Source: Motiliproteus sp036960175 (GTDB lineage: Bacteria > Pseudomonadota > Gammaproteobacteria > Pseudomonadales > Balneatricaceae). Taken from it: a stretch of DNA of 64,000 nucleotides. The stretch covers positions 1-64,000 of the forward strand of contig JBALWH010000013.1 of assembly GCA_036960175.1 (NCBI GenBank). The letters are read 5' to 3'. Of this stretch, positions 37,621 to 46,110 are shown in pieces (within the stretch, counting starts at the first letter, position 1; each line of letters begins with the position of its first letter). The notes beneath the pieces were generated by a model. That model did not search any database. It was not told the DNA's origin and was given only the letters and a program-made list of their open reading frames with translations. Made by a program: the position numbers and the translations under genes.

Positions 37621-37917
37621 TTAATTCTCACTCTGGCTGACGCCGCACACAAAGGCCACCTGCGTTGCGAGTTCGTCATCGCCATATCTTAGGGCCCGCC
37701 AAAACTCGGGTTCTAAGAGCTCCAGCCGTGAACGTATAGCTCGGCTATTGCGTTTGGCGGTAGCTGGACTGCGCTTTTGCAGCAGGTTGTTGCCTTGGAT
37801 CTCCTGCTCCCATTCGTCATCTGAGACTCTTTTTAACAACAGGTCAGCGATGAGACGGCTCTCACGGACCATGAGCGAGCCACCGTTGAGGTCGCTGTTG
37901 TACGAAAACTCAGCCAT
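37621..37917 (-). pseudogene. brxA: BrxA (DUF1819) fragment, N-terminal part
   Basis: The 98-residue product YNSDLNGGSLMVRESRLIAD, LLQKRSPATAKRNSR and SRLELLEPEFWRALRYGDDEL matches the first half of BrxA, the first protein encoded by BREX type 1 loci, which usually has about 200 residues. The rest is missing. The RecQ gene begins 35 bases on, so the BREX genes have been cut away or replaced from this point. An ATG with GAGGG upstream supports the start. It may still make a DNA-binding peptide. Confidence 0.75.
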
Positions 37918-38469
37918 GACTCGAACCCTCGCCTAGCAGCAAGCGGTGGCATATTGCTTGTAAAGACCAGTGCTGAGCCTGGAACGCATTGCTGGTCAAT
38001 TTATATACACCTTTTTACCTTATATTCTAATTGCTGCCGCAATCAAACTTACCGTTATTGCTTCGGTATAGCTCTTCAGCGCGACGCACCAATTTAACTG
38101 ATTGCAGCATCTAACTCTATGAATTTATTGTTCTTTAGCTCCTTAAGCACACTGTTTACTGATCGAAAACAATTGTCTTCTCGGTCTGCCTACAAATCAG
38201 GAAAATAACACGTCTTTGCGGAGGAAAACTCTGGTTATGCCCTCTCTGCGTGAGAATGAGACCCGAATGAACTGTATTTTCACCGCTAACGCCCACACCT
38301 GTCTATATTGGCTACATATACATGTAAACTATCCACACATGTTGAGAGCATGACGCGGTGCTTCTATACACGCTCAGGACGGAGTATTTAGGGTGAGCCG
38401 ACCTCATTGCGCCACGCTGCATATATTGATACAAAAATAATGGGGAGGTGTAAGCCATTTACAACCAAA
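37918..38469. other. 550-bp intergenic region upstream of the brxA remnant
   Basis: No credible gene is seen. It contains one copy of the dispersed palindrome at 38297-38325. It also has the promoter region of the brxA-recQ-dprA unit and the downstream flank of the NYN gene. Confidence 0.5.
38297..38325 (+). promoter_or_regulatory. Dispersed palindromic operator, copy 2
   Basis: The same core as copy 1 (ACCTGTCTATATTG...CTACATATACATGT), without the conserved right flank. It lies 380 bases upstream of the brxA remnant, as expected for a regulator site of the former BREX operon. Confidence 0.65.
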
Positions 38470-40254
38470 TCATATTACCGAGCGCGCCAGAGCAAAGAAC
38501 TCATCCATCCACATTAAATCTGCACCTAAGCGCTCTGCGTTATCCCGTAAGTCACGATCGTCTGAAGTAAGCATTGTTGGGGTATCAGGAGAAATGTAGC
38601 AGCAATATTCCAGGTGACTACAGATTTCTCTATCCGCCCTATGATCACCCTCTCCGCCTGAGTACACTACTTTTACGTTGTCTGCTGGGTAGTATTCTGA
38701 ATGATCGCTGCTATCAAAAACCAGCTGAACCTGTACATTTGAGCTGTCTTTCACCAGATCAATAAGAACCTGCTCCAGTGCGCGCCGTGAGGTATCTGTG
38801 GGTTTGCCATCTGCACCAAAGGTTCCAAAAACATCTGGCAGAGAAAACAGGATATTATGGCCATCCAGAAGCCATATCAGCTCGTTGTTCTTTGCGATAC
38901 TTCGCTTAAGCCGGTAAAACGGATCAATGGGAACCAGCTTCTCGGTGACTTCCGGAGTATATTTATCGTAGGCGAGGCTTATGCGACGGTCACAACATTC
39001 GAACAAGGTACGGGCTTCTGTATGCGTAACAATGGCATTTTGCGTCAACTGCCCTAAAAGCTTCTTCAGTTTAAAGATATCTTCCGGAGTCTCTGCCTGG
39101 CCAATACGCTCCATAAATCCTCTGACAAATATCGAGTCTTTCTGTTTTGAACCAAGGGCACTCTCTATGCGGCATATTTCTCTATCCAGCTCTTCAGCTA
39201 TAGCCGCAAGTTGAGGCAGCGGGTTAATAGATTCAACAGACAGATCTTGCATTTGATCTCGTAAACCAGTCAGCTCCTCAATCCGATCCCTAAGTTCCTT
39301 GCGGTTGCCGGAATTTCGATCACGCTGTTGCTGGTGATCAATCAGGGAGCGAGCCGTATCTGCGATACCATTTAGACCCCTAGCGACTTCATTCCCAACA
39401 CTCACGGGGCCAGCGATCCAATTATGGAGCTTGGAATGAACTTCCTCATCCACCTTTGAGGCAATCTCGGTTTCTAGCGATACGTATTTACTGCTTGAAT
39501 CTAGAAGACGCCCCTCTAGGTCCTTAATATTCTGCTTCAGCTCTTCACATTGACGCTCAGACCGAGCCAGTTTGGGTGCTAGCTCATCGGCCCGAACAGC
39601 CTCTTTCTTGTGTTTTTTGATATCAATGCGGAGGTCTTTCAGCTGCGCCTCCAGATTTCGGATTTTCTCATTTTGCGCTTTTACTTGAGAATCGTTGACG
39701 GTCGCTTTCTTTACTACAGAGTTCTCTCCAGTCGCGTCAAAGCCTGATTCTCCTTCGTTGGTAAAGCGGTGAAGTAGATCTAAAAACGGCGCATAGTTGC
39801 ACCAGACACCCGAGGCAAACGTTTTCGCTTGCTTAACGGGTACTTCGTTTAGCACTAGGTCACCTTCGATTACCTCAACCGCTATTTTTTGATAGTTCTC
39901 AGCACCCAACAGTAGCGACGCTAGAACCTCGCCTCGCCCCAACACTGAGCACAGCGGATCAATATTGTTTCGAATGGTATCTTCAGACAAATCCCCGAAT
40001 ATACTGATGGGGTTAACACGGGAAAGAAACTGAACAGTCTCTGTCGGCATTGTTGCTTTCTTCACACAAACCCGCTCTGCGAAACGCTCTCGAAGCTTAG
40101 GGGCATTTGATTTTACAAGCCTCATACCCTGTACAAGGCCCTTATCGACTTTAGCATGAGCCATAATTTCACTATCGTTGGCCGCCAGTACCATGTCGCG
40201 AAAAACCTCAATAACCTCATCCGGCAACTCAATATCTCTAATTCTGCTCATCAA
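38470..40254 (-). CDS. Coiled-coil protein with C-terminal NYN (YacP-like) nuclease domain
   Basis: A 594-residue protein. Residues 1-150 are helical. Residues about 190-270 form a long coiled coil (KIRNLEAQLKDLRIDIKKHK and on). From about 450 there is an NYN/YacP-type domain with LLDGHNILF, LVFDSSD, GGEGDHRADREI and LTSDDRDLRD, the acidic residues expected of PIN-fold ribonucleases. The coiled coil may dimerise the enzyme or bind a partner. It probably cuts RNA; the target is unknown. Neighbours are unrelated single genes. Confidence 0.75.
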   Translation of the reverse strand: MMSRIRDIELPDEVIEVFRDMVLAANDSEIMAHAKVDKGLVQGMRLVKSNAPKLRERFAERVCVKKATMPTETVQFLSRVNPISIFGDLSEDTIRNNIDPLCSVLGRGEVLASLLLGAENYQKIAVEVIEGDLVLNEVPVKQAKTFASGVWCNYAPFLDLLHRFTNEGESGFDATGENSVVKKATVNDSQVKAQNEKIRNLEAQLKDLRIDIKKHKKEAVRADELAPKLARSERQCEELKQNIKDLEGRLLDSSSKYVSLETEIASKVDEEVHSKLHNWIAGPVSVGNEVARGLNGIADTARSLIDHQQQRDRNSGNRKELRDRIEELTGLRDQMQDLSVESINPLPQLAAIAEELDREICRIESALGSKQKDSIFVRGFMERIGQAETPEDIFKLKKLLGQLTQNAIVTHTEARTLFECCDRRISLAYDKYTPEVTEKLVPIDPFYRLKRSIAKNNELIWLLDGHNILFSLPDVFGTFGADGKPTDTSRRALEQVLIDLVKDSSNVQVQLVFDSSDHSEYYPADNVKVVYSGGEGDHRADREICSHLEYCCYISPDTPTMLTSDDRDLRDNAERLGADLMWMDEFFALARSVI

Positions 40255-40633
40255 TTACCTCAACGTTCATTTCATTATATTTGGAGGGCTAGAAAGTACC
40301 AAAACTCTACATTCAAACATCAAGACAAGTCCGGATTTCGCACCCCTGACCTCTCCTTGGGATCTAGTGAGTCCCACGACCAATCAATATATGCATATTA
40401 ATATCGACATAGAGACACTGCTCTCCCCGTTGCGCCAATATCTAGGCCTGTAGCGCCAGCCGCACCACGTAAAGCTAAACCCGTCACATATCTGGCAGCT
40501 ACCGCACTTCAGTCTAGACTAACCAACCATAACATTGGCGCTATCGGGTAAACGATTGGCGTGTTCAGCTATATCTTGCAATACCCTCACTATCTACAAT
40601 CCCTACTCATTGTTTACACCGAAAAAATAGTTC
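40255..40633. other. 380-bp intergenic region
   Basis: No gene or clear site is seen in this stretch. It lies between the divergent NYN-nuclease gene and the small forward operon at 40634, so it should hold both promoters. Confidence 0.4.
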
Positions 40634-40873
40634 ATGACAAAGACTTGTACCGATATTCAAACTCTGCAGAACGAAGTGGAGTTCTGGGAAGCATATGCAA
40701 AAGCACGCGAACCGATAGTAGAGCCACGCGTACTCGAGGCGCTTGAGTGCGCGAGAGCCAGGTTGCGCAAGAAGCTGAACCTAGACACACATGCTCCCGA
40801 GAGACCAAGATTCACGGGCTCGAATGTAATATCGATCTCTGAACGACTGAAAAAGCTCAAATCAGGAGTTTGA
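40634..40873 (+). CDS. Small hypothetical protein (79 aa)
   Basis: The product is a short charged helical protein (TLQNEVEFWEAYAKAREPIV, ALECARARLRKKLNL, NVISISERLKKLKSG). It is the first gene of a two-gene unit; its stop is two bases before the next ATG. The ribosome site of the next gene, AGGAG, lies inside its end. No family recognised. Confidence 0.6.
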   Translation: MTKTCTDIQTLQNEVEFWEAYAKAREPIVEPRVLEALECARARLRKKLNLDTHAPERPRFTGSNVISISERLKKLKSGV

Positions 40874-40875
40874 GC

Positions 40876-41019
40876 ATGGACAAACAACTGGAAACCTACA
40901 AAGCAATGGATCAAAACGGGCGTACAGTCTTTGTATCGGCTCGCACCGCAACCGACGCCAGGCAACAGGCCGAAGAGCAGTTAGGTTATGGTAATGTGGT
41001 TAGTTTTTACAAGATCTAG
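40876..41019 (+). CDS. Small conserved protein (47 aa), paralogue of the 32603-32773 product
   Basis: ATG with AGGAG ten bases upstream; 47 codons beginning MDKQLETYKAMDQNGRTVFV and ending GNVVSFYKI. Its first 43 residues align without gaps to the 56-residue protein encoded at 32603-32773, with about 70 percent identity by eye. Function unknown. The two copies are 8 kb apart on opposite strands. Confidence 0.75.
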   Translation: MDKQLETYKAMDQNGRTVFVSARTATDARQQAEEQLGYGNVVSFYKI

Positions 41020-41039
41020 CTGAGTAACGCATCAAATAC

Positions 41040-41063
41040 GGGCCGCTGCAAACGCAACGGCCC
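41040..41063. terminator. Probable bidirectional hairpin terminator
   Basis: A strong hairpin GGGCCG-CTGCAAACGCAA-CGGCCC lies between the end of the small forward operon (41019) and the end of the convergent VWA gene (41074). A weak T-run (ATTTT) follows. Confidence 0.6.
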
Positions 41064-41073
41064 GCTCTCCATT

Positions 41074-42375
41074 TTAAGCGCGTTTACCCTGCTCCATTTT
41101 ACGCCGTAAAAAAGCCGGTTTGCTGTCTTCCATCGTTCGACAGTACGAGGCCCGTTCTTCATACTTATCGGCAACTCGCGAGCTAAGTTTACTGGACGAG
41201 TACATCGCTTCCTTGCTAAAACGTGCGCCATCTCGGTTGAGGCTGTAACGTCGTAGGGAGTTCAGAGAATCGCCTAGCCATTCATTGTCTTCGGCGAGTT
41301 CTGTGGCTTCTTCAATCAGAATATCGACTGCGGCCCAATCACCCTTTAAAGACGCCTCTCTGGCTCGGCGCTGGTAGTCTGCAACCATCACTTCCTGTTT
41401 GCGCGCCGTGGCCAATGCATTGGGTTGCAATGCGTCGTAGTCGGCTGCAGCGAGTATGGGTAGATCGGCGAGTGTGGCGCTGCCAGCCATTTGAACACCG
41501 GCCTGCCCTGTGGCTTTGACACTCACTGACATCAACCCGTCAAAATAACCACGCGGTACCTGCATTTCAATCATGGCCCATACTTCACCGCCGTATGCCA
41601 GGCTGGGTATTTGATAGGCGCCATTATCCAGCTTTTTATATCCGTTAAGGACTTTGAGTTGTATTTCTGCCGGGGCCTCCAGCTGCAGCTCTATATTGGT
41701 GGCAAACAGGTTAGATAGCAGATCAAACTCTTCACGAAAAGGATCGATCAAGTCTTCGGCCGACTCACCATAATAAGCATTACCATTGCCTGCACTGGCC
41801 ATAGTCGCCATTAGGTCTTCGTTAAAATGCTGGCCCAGGCCGTATGTCGATGTCGTAACACCAGCACTGGCTAACTCACGACAATGTTCGGCTATGGCCT
41901 GCGGATCGGTCAGCCCTGCATTGGCACCGCCATCGGATATCAACATCACCCGTGATAGTGCATCTACCGAGGGATGCAGTGCCGTTTGTTCAGCACCTGC
42001 CAGCCAACCATCATGCAGTGCCGTCATACCTCGGCTTTCTACCCGCTCCAGGGCTCTGTGAAACACCTTTTTATCGCTTACATGCTGTGATGGCACTATA
42101 ACCTCGACCTCATTGTCGTAGATTACGATGGCGCAGCGATCTTGCTGTTGTAGATGGTCTACCACATAACGGGCACAGCGTACGGCCTCCATCATGGGCT
42201 GGCCGTTCATTGAGCCAGACCTGTCCAGTACTAATGCCAGGTTTAACGGGGCCCTCTCCACGGGCGTTGTTGGCATATCGGGCGCTTCAATGCGAACCAG
42301 CGCGTTAACGACGTTATTGCTATTACTTATGAGTCCCGCTTTTTGCGGTACGATACTGACAGTGATATTTTCCAC
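41074..42375 (-). CDS. VWA-domain protein (MIDAS-type metal-binding)
   Basis: The 433-residue protein has an intact MIDAS motif DRSGSM at 51-56, then TALHDGWLAG and SDGGANAGLTDP typical of VWA folds, and a C-terminal helical region. No signal peptide is visible, so it is cytosolic. VWA proteins act as adaptors in MoxR-type ATPase and defence complexes. The gene follows the MerR-like gene by 13 bases, and the two probably work together. The ATPase partner usually expected is not seen beside it. Confidence 0.8.
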   Translation of the reverse strand: MENITVSIVPQKAGLISNSNNVVNALVRIEAPDMPTTPVERAPLNLALVLDRSGSMNGQPMMEAVRCARYVVDHLQQQDRCAIVIYDNEVEVIVPSQHVSDKKVFHRALERVESRGMTALHDGWLAGAEQTALHPSVDALSRVMLISDGGANAGLTDPQAIAEHCRELASAGVTTSTYGLGQHFNEDLMATMASAGNGNAYYGESAEDLIDPFREEFDLLSNLFATNIELQLEAPAEIQLKVLNGYKKLDNGAYQIPSLAYGGEVWAMIEMQVPRGYFDGLMSVSVKATGQAGVQMAGSATLADLPILAAADYDALQPNALATARKQEVMVADYQRRAREASLKGDWAAVDILIEEATELAEDNEWLGDSLNSLRRYSLNRDGARFSKEAMYSSSKLSSRVADKYEERASYCRTMEDSKPAFLRRKMEQGKRA

Positions 42376-42388
42376 GGTATTCTCCTGC

Positions 42389-43084
42389 TTACTTAATCAA
42401 ACGACGTAATTGCCGCCCTATTTCCCGGCTTAGGCGTGCGGCATCTTCGGGGCCTAGACCCTCCAGCTTCTGCTCATCAACCAGCATGCGTATGCCTGGT
42501 TCTATTTCCAGCTCCCGAAGGCGGCTGCCTGCTCCGAAATTCTGTCCTGTTCTTTCTGCTTCCATCGCACTCCCCAAAAGATCGGGCGAGAGCTGACTGC
42601 GGGCGTTGCTCGAAAAATTCACGTTTTCAGGAGGCTCAATACGTGACTCAAGTTCCTCAAACGAATCCCTTGGCATGCATCTGGAAAATGACGGCAATTC
42701 GCTTCTAGCGGGCTCACCACCACCTTGTTCGCCCTTGAGCCTGCGTATGATAGACAAGGCGTCGTTATCGCCCTCCTGACCCGGTATAAGGTGCTCTAGC
42801 TCGCCATGACTCATATTGGCCGTATACGTGGCTATTTTGCGCAGCGGCCAGCCATCTTTTACCAGAGCCCTGGCGGCCAATAGCTCCACTAACTGGCGGT
42901 AGCCGTATACCGCTTCCTTGCCCTGGCGTATGGGCCGGGTGAGGATGTCACGTTGGGCATAATCACGTATCAGGCGGGTCGAATAAGGCTCTAGGTTAAT
43001 ATCCAGATCGGCCGCTATATCGGCTAATTCAGTAATATTGCCTTCCCAGTTAACCCAATTGCTTAATTTGCTTTGCTCTAACAC
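42389..43084 (-). CDS. MerR-like regulator (231 aa)
   Basis: A region near residues 30-75 contains the segment RLIRDYAQRDILTRPIRQGK followed by AVYGYRQLVELLAARALVKD and GWPLRKIATY, the MerR winged-helix pattern with a YGYRQ recognition turn. The C-terminal half is variable and acidic. It precedes the VWA gene in one unit. A 13-bp palindrome (43142-43154) just upstream is a plausible own operator. Confidence 0.65.
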   Translation of the reverse strand: MLEQSKLSNWVNWEGNITELADIAADLDINLEPYSTRLIRDYAQRDILTRPIRQGKEAVYGYRQLVELLAARALVKDGWPLRKIATYTANMSHGELEHLIPGQEGDNDALSIIRRLKGEQGGGEPARSELPSFSRCMPRDSFEELESRIEPPENVNFSSNARSQLSPDLLGSAMEAERTGQNFGAGSRLRELEIEPGIRMLVDEQKLEGLGPEDAARLSREIGRQLRRLIK

Positions 43085-43141
43085 CGAACACCTGCCTGGT
43101 TATCTATTTTGCTATAGATAATATACCTACATTTAATATTG

Positions 43142-43154
43142 TCAATGACATTGA
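43142..43154. promoter_or_regulatory. 13-bp palindrome upstream of the MerR-like gene
   Basis: TCAATG-A-CATTGA lies 58 bases before the MerR-like start codon in AT-rich promoter DNA. It is a candidate operator. Confidence 0.4.
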
Positions 43155-43200
43155 TTGATGTATTTGATAAATAAACAAGATTAATAGCAAAATATTGCTG

Positions 43201-43473
43201 CTAACTACCAAAAATAAGCAGTGCCAGCAAAGCCCACACCGCCCAGCGGTGGTCTTCCTCCTGCCAGGACTCTTCCAGGATGTGATTCGCTTGCTCTTCG
43301 CTAAATCCATCTTTTAAGAGCTGTCTACCTACCCTGTCTACCGTTTTAGGGCTAACTAGGCGTTTGCCACGCAGTTTGATAATTTGGCTGGTGACATCCA
43401 TATCTGAACGACTAGATGGTGATGCATCACCTTCGCCTGGCTGCACTAACTGTAATTTGGGTTTATCGCTCAC
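43201..43473 (-). CDS. Small protein with C-terminal membrane segment
   Basis: The 90-residue product has a soluble, Ser/Asp-rich N-terminus, a helical segment (SPKTVDRVGRQLLKDGFSEE) and a hydrophobic end, RWAVWALLALLIFGS, that should insert in the membrane. It is the second gene of a unit behind the 43492-43836 gene. A similar plan, short helical body plus C-terminal anchor, is seen at 48835-49104. Confidence 0.6.
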   Translation of the reverse strand: MSDKPKLQLVQPGEGDASPSSRSDMDVTSQIIKLRGKRLVSPKTVDRVGRQLLKDGFSEEQANHILEESWQEEDHRWAVWALLALLIFGS

Positions 43474-43491
43474 AATAGGCCTCGCCTGGAT

Positions 43492-43836
43492 TTAATGAAT
43501 CACGGTCTTTGAATAACTCAGGCGCTTACCCTTGCGCAACAAGCCAATACGTTTGCTGTCGGCACGGTATATGGTGACCAATGAACCATTCTGTTCAATA
43601 ACGGCCAGGTCTTTAATATGGTCCAGCCGCTGAATAGTTTGATGATCACCCAACTTGGCTAAATCTTTACGTGCTTGTTTTATGGCATTGCGCGACATAA
43701 CAAAGCCCTCATCGACCTCTTCTCCATAATTGAGGATTAAGTCAAGATCACGATGCCGTACACCTCGCTGTGACTCTCGGTGCTGAAAGTGACGTGTAGC
43801 TTCAAATTGGTTAATTGAGTACTGGGGAGTGGCCAT
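43492..43836 (-). CDS. Small hypothetical protein (114 aa), DUF4258-like
   Basis: The product contains HFQHRESQRGVRHRDLDLIL, a charged middle and a strand pair ending LVTIYRADSKRIG. I place the start at the ATG with GAGG eight bases upstream, 27 bases inside the longest frame. The pattern recalls small DUF4258-type proteins, but I am not sure. It lies 55 bases from operator copy 3 and leads a unit with the next gene. Confidence 0.5.
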   Translation of the reverse strand: MATPQYSINQFEATRHFQHRESQRGVRHRDLDLILNYGEEVDEGFVMSRNAIKQARKDLAKLGDHQTIQRLDHIKDLAVIEQNGSLVTIYRADSKRIGLLRKGKRLSYSKTVIH

Positions 43837-43890
43837 AACAACTACCTCGCATTGCATTAACATGAGGGTGTATTTTAGTCGATTGTGCCT

Positions 43891-43919
43891 ACATGTCGAT
43901 AATGACTACATATACAGGT
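43891..43919 (+). promoter_or_regulatory. Dispersed palindromic operator, copy 3
   Basis: ACATGTCGATAATG...CTACATATACAGGT, with the conserved flank GTGTTTTCAGGCAGGTTATT. It is immediately upstream of the minus-strand gene starting at 43836. Confidence 0.7.
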
Positions 43920-44131
43920 AGTGTTTTCAGGCAGGTTATTTAAAAAACCCCGACAAGCCAGTAACGTATTTATGCCTAGTCTTTCCCAGTGTCAACACTC
44001 TCACTAGACCGGGTAATTTCTTCCCAGCAGCCCCAATTCGCTTCTGGGATTCAATCGTACCGCTTATGACACTCCAGACTGGAAAACCAGCAGGAACGGA
44101 GTTTCTAGCGAATGCTGCGGCTGTTATTCAT

Positions 44132-44149
44132 CCCCACCGGCCGCTGGGG
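44132..44149. terminator. Hairpin at the end of the 44168-44479 gene
   Basis: CCCCACCGG/CCGCTGGGG forms a GC-rich stem just downstream of the minus-strand gene. No T-run is present, so it may act as a pause or processing site. The rest of 43920-44167 shows no gene. Confidence 0.4.
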
Positions 44150-44167
44150 TATCAAAACGTAAAGAGA

Positions 44168-44479
44168 TCAAGGTGTGGAACATTGGGGCGCCAAGCCAAT
44201 CCACCCCTCATTACCAAGAAACTGTAAGTATTCCCTGACATATTTTTCAGCTTCATTAAGCTTACCGTGTAACCTGTCTGTTCTAGGAGCACGATTACTG
44301 TTATGCCATCTTAAGGCGAGTTTTATCTGAGTGGTATCACCCGTCAAGATATCAGCTAACATCTTGCTGCAGTTGACATTCGGTTTCGCCTCAATTTGGC
44401 TTAAACCCGCTGGCAACACAACCAACTCATCATTGCTATCAAACTCTAATTTATTCATTTTAATTCTCCAGATATTCAA
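44168..44479 (-). CDS. Hypothetical protein (103 aa)
   Basis: The 103-residue protein is soluble and acidic, with LEFDSNDELVVLPAGLSQIE at the start and a helical C-terminus. It follows the gene at 44502 by 22 bases in one unit. No family recognised. Confidence 0.5.
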   Translation of the reverse strand: MNIWRIKMNKLEFDSNDELVVLPAGLSQIEAKPNVNCSKMLADILTGDTTQIKLALRWHNSNRAPRTDRLHGKLNEAEKYVREYLQFLGNEGWIGLAPQCSTP

Positions 44480-44501
44480 TTTACCATTAATACGAATTTA
44501 G

Positions 44502-45299
44502 CTACCGGCTCATCAATTGGTACTGTTCGGGAAAGAACACTCGCATGATTGCATGCGTCATCAACATCTCCGGCACTTCGTAGGTAAGAGCGAGGTCATG
44601 GCATTTCGATAATGGCCAAGGAAATTCTCCAGACTCTAATACCTCAATATCACCAGTAGAAACTTGCGATTTATCACACCAAGCTACGAGGTCTGAGATG
44701 TTTTCTGAACCGGATAATTCCTTTCTTCTCTCTACCAGCGCCAATGTAAGCTCTGGAAATGTTTTCGCCCACTCTAACGGTATGACTGTTTCATCAGGCC
44801 ACTTTGTCGCCTTAAAACCTCGACGACCTAACAACCACCTTCTTGCCTCTTGGTTTGGAATTGCAGTTGCACTGCCGTCCCTAACAGTTTGAATGTCTCC
44901 ATTACTGATGGCATTTCGCACTGATCTTTCATCCAGGCAACCCAGCAGTGCCACTTGCTGCACAGTTAATGTATCGGCAGGAGATTCTGCGCACCCATTA
45001 TCTCCATCAAGATCTACGCGGGCCTGGTAGAGATTAAGCAACTTACTCACTTGGCTAAACTTTGATTTCCTTAAGCTTCCACCCATATCTTCTGCAAAAA
45101 GACTTAAAGTCCAAAATATGCCAGCTTGCGGAATCAAATCCCCAACCGGAAGGCCTACTCCACCAACCGCGAAATCATAAAGACATTTCAGGTCATCATC
45201 CCTTCCCGCTTTCGCAGACAATATTTCTTCCAATGCCACGTAAAAACAATCAAGATCTTCACTAACTTCAGCAAAAGTTAAGTCTTTACAAACAGCCAT
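44502..45299 (-). CDS. Hypothetical protein (265 aa) with a helix-turn-helix-like segment
   Basis: Residues about 108-155 contain LTVQQVALLGCLDERSVRNA and ISNGDIQTVRDGSATAIPNQ, a pattern like the DNA-binding domain of excisionase or HTH_17 proteins. The rest is helical, with no catalytic motif. It leads a unit with the 103-residue gene. Its promoter region has an AT-rich inverted repeat (45351-45385). Confidence 0.5.
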   Translation of the reverse strand: MAVCKDLTFAEVSEDLDCFYVALEEILSAKAGRDDDLKCLYDFAVGGVGLPVGDLIPQAGIFWTLSLFAEDMGGSLRKSKFSQVSKLLNLYQARVDLDGDNGCAESPADTLTVQQVALLGCLDERSVRNAISNGDIQTVRDGSATAIPNQEARRWLLGRRGFKATKWPDETVIPLEWAKTFPELTLALVERRKELSGSENISDLVAWCDKSQVSTGDIEVLESGEFPWPLSKCHDLALTYEVPEMLMTHAIMRVFFPEQYQLMSR

Positions 45300-45350
45300 T
45301 CTTGAACCCTTCTTCGTATCGGTTTATGTAACGAGGGGATCATATTAACC

Positions 45351-45385
45351 CATATATGATATCTGTCAACTCATATATATCATAT
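45351..45385. promoter_or_regulatory. AT-rich inverted repeat in promoter region
   Basis: CATATATGATAT at 45351-45362 pairs with ATATATCATAT within 45372-45385. It lies 52 bases upstream of the 265-residue gene. It may be an operator. Confidence 0.4.
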
Positions 45386-45600
45386 TATTAGATCCAAACG
45401 TTTACCTAAGCCAAAGAACTGTGTGGAAGATGTCCTTAGCCGATGACAACGCTGCTGCTGATTTTTAGTGCCCCGTATGTTATGCCTAAATCCGTGAGTT
45501 AATCTTGCTCATGCCTGCATTCCGGTATTTTTCAATATGGGAGCCCTTCCTATGAAAGCACCTATAGCGCAACCTCGGTAAAGCCGGAATGGTATTAGGT
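45386..45600. other. Intergenic region with a repeated segment
   Basis: No gene is seen. TTCCGGTATTTTTCAATAT with flanks (about 45511-45551) is repeated with few changes at about 46796-46836. Both copies lie on the same strand at intergenic sites. Confidence 0.5.
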
Positions 45601-46095
45601 TTAGCTTGTCAGGCCTTTAAGAAACAAGCCAAACAACCCCCCTATTTCCGCAAGCTGACTATTCAACCTGTGGTCGCTATCCAGCAGATGCAAACTGGCA
45701 TTATGCTCTTCGGCAAAACGCAGCGAGTTTTCTGGCGGTACGATATCATCATGCCAGCCGTGGACGATAGACAGTGGGCAATCAGGTAGCTGGATATGCT
45801 GTACATCGTACCCGGGCATATAGAATGCCGGTGCCATGAGAAACAGCCCTCTAGGTTTAACCGCGGCCGAGGCAACGGTCGCGACATAACCGCCCATGCT
45901 AGAGCCTACTAGCACTACAGGGCCATCTTCACTGTAGCTCTTAAGAAACTTGGCAACGCGATCGTCCGGATTATTGATGCCGGCATAGTCATCACTCTCT
46001 ACTCTGCAGCCGTGTTCTTTGGCTATCTGAGCCAGATAACGAATTTTGGAACCCCAGGGGCCGCTTTCCTTGCCGTGAAAAAATATCACTTTCAT
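45601..46095 (-). CDS. Small alpha/beta hydrolase (YqiA-like esterase family)
   Basis: The 164-residue protein begins MKVIFFHGKESGPWGSKIRY, has the nucleophile elbow GSSMGG (Ser66), Asp in HGWHDDIVPP and His in LDSDHRLN, so the Ser-Asp-His triad is complete. Such short cytosolic hydrolases act on unknown esters. It is the second gene of a unit, 15 bases after the gene at 46111. Operator copy 4 lies upstream of the unit. Confidence 0.8.
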   Translation of the reverse strand: MKVIFFHGKESGPWGSKIRYLAQIAKEHGCRVESDDYAGINNPDDRVAKFLKSYSEDGPVVLVGSSMGGYVATVASAAVKPRGLFLMAPAFYMPGYDVQHIQLPDCPLSIVHGWHDDIVPPENSLRFAEEHNASLHLLDSDHRLNSQLAEIGGLFGLFLKGLTS

Positions 46096-46110
46096 CGTTG
46101 TAACTCCTTT

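Noticed and set aside
32997..37917. Functional BREX system
   Set aside because: BrxB, BrxC, PglZ and the PglX methyltransferase domain are missing and the remaining parts are truncated or frameshifted.
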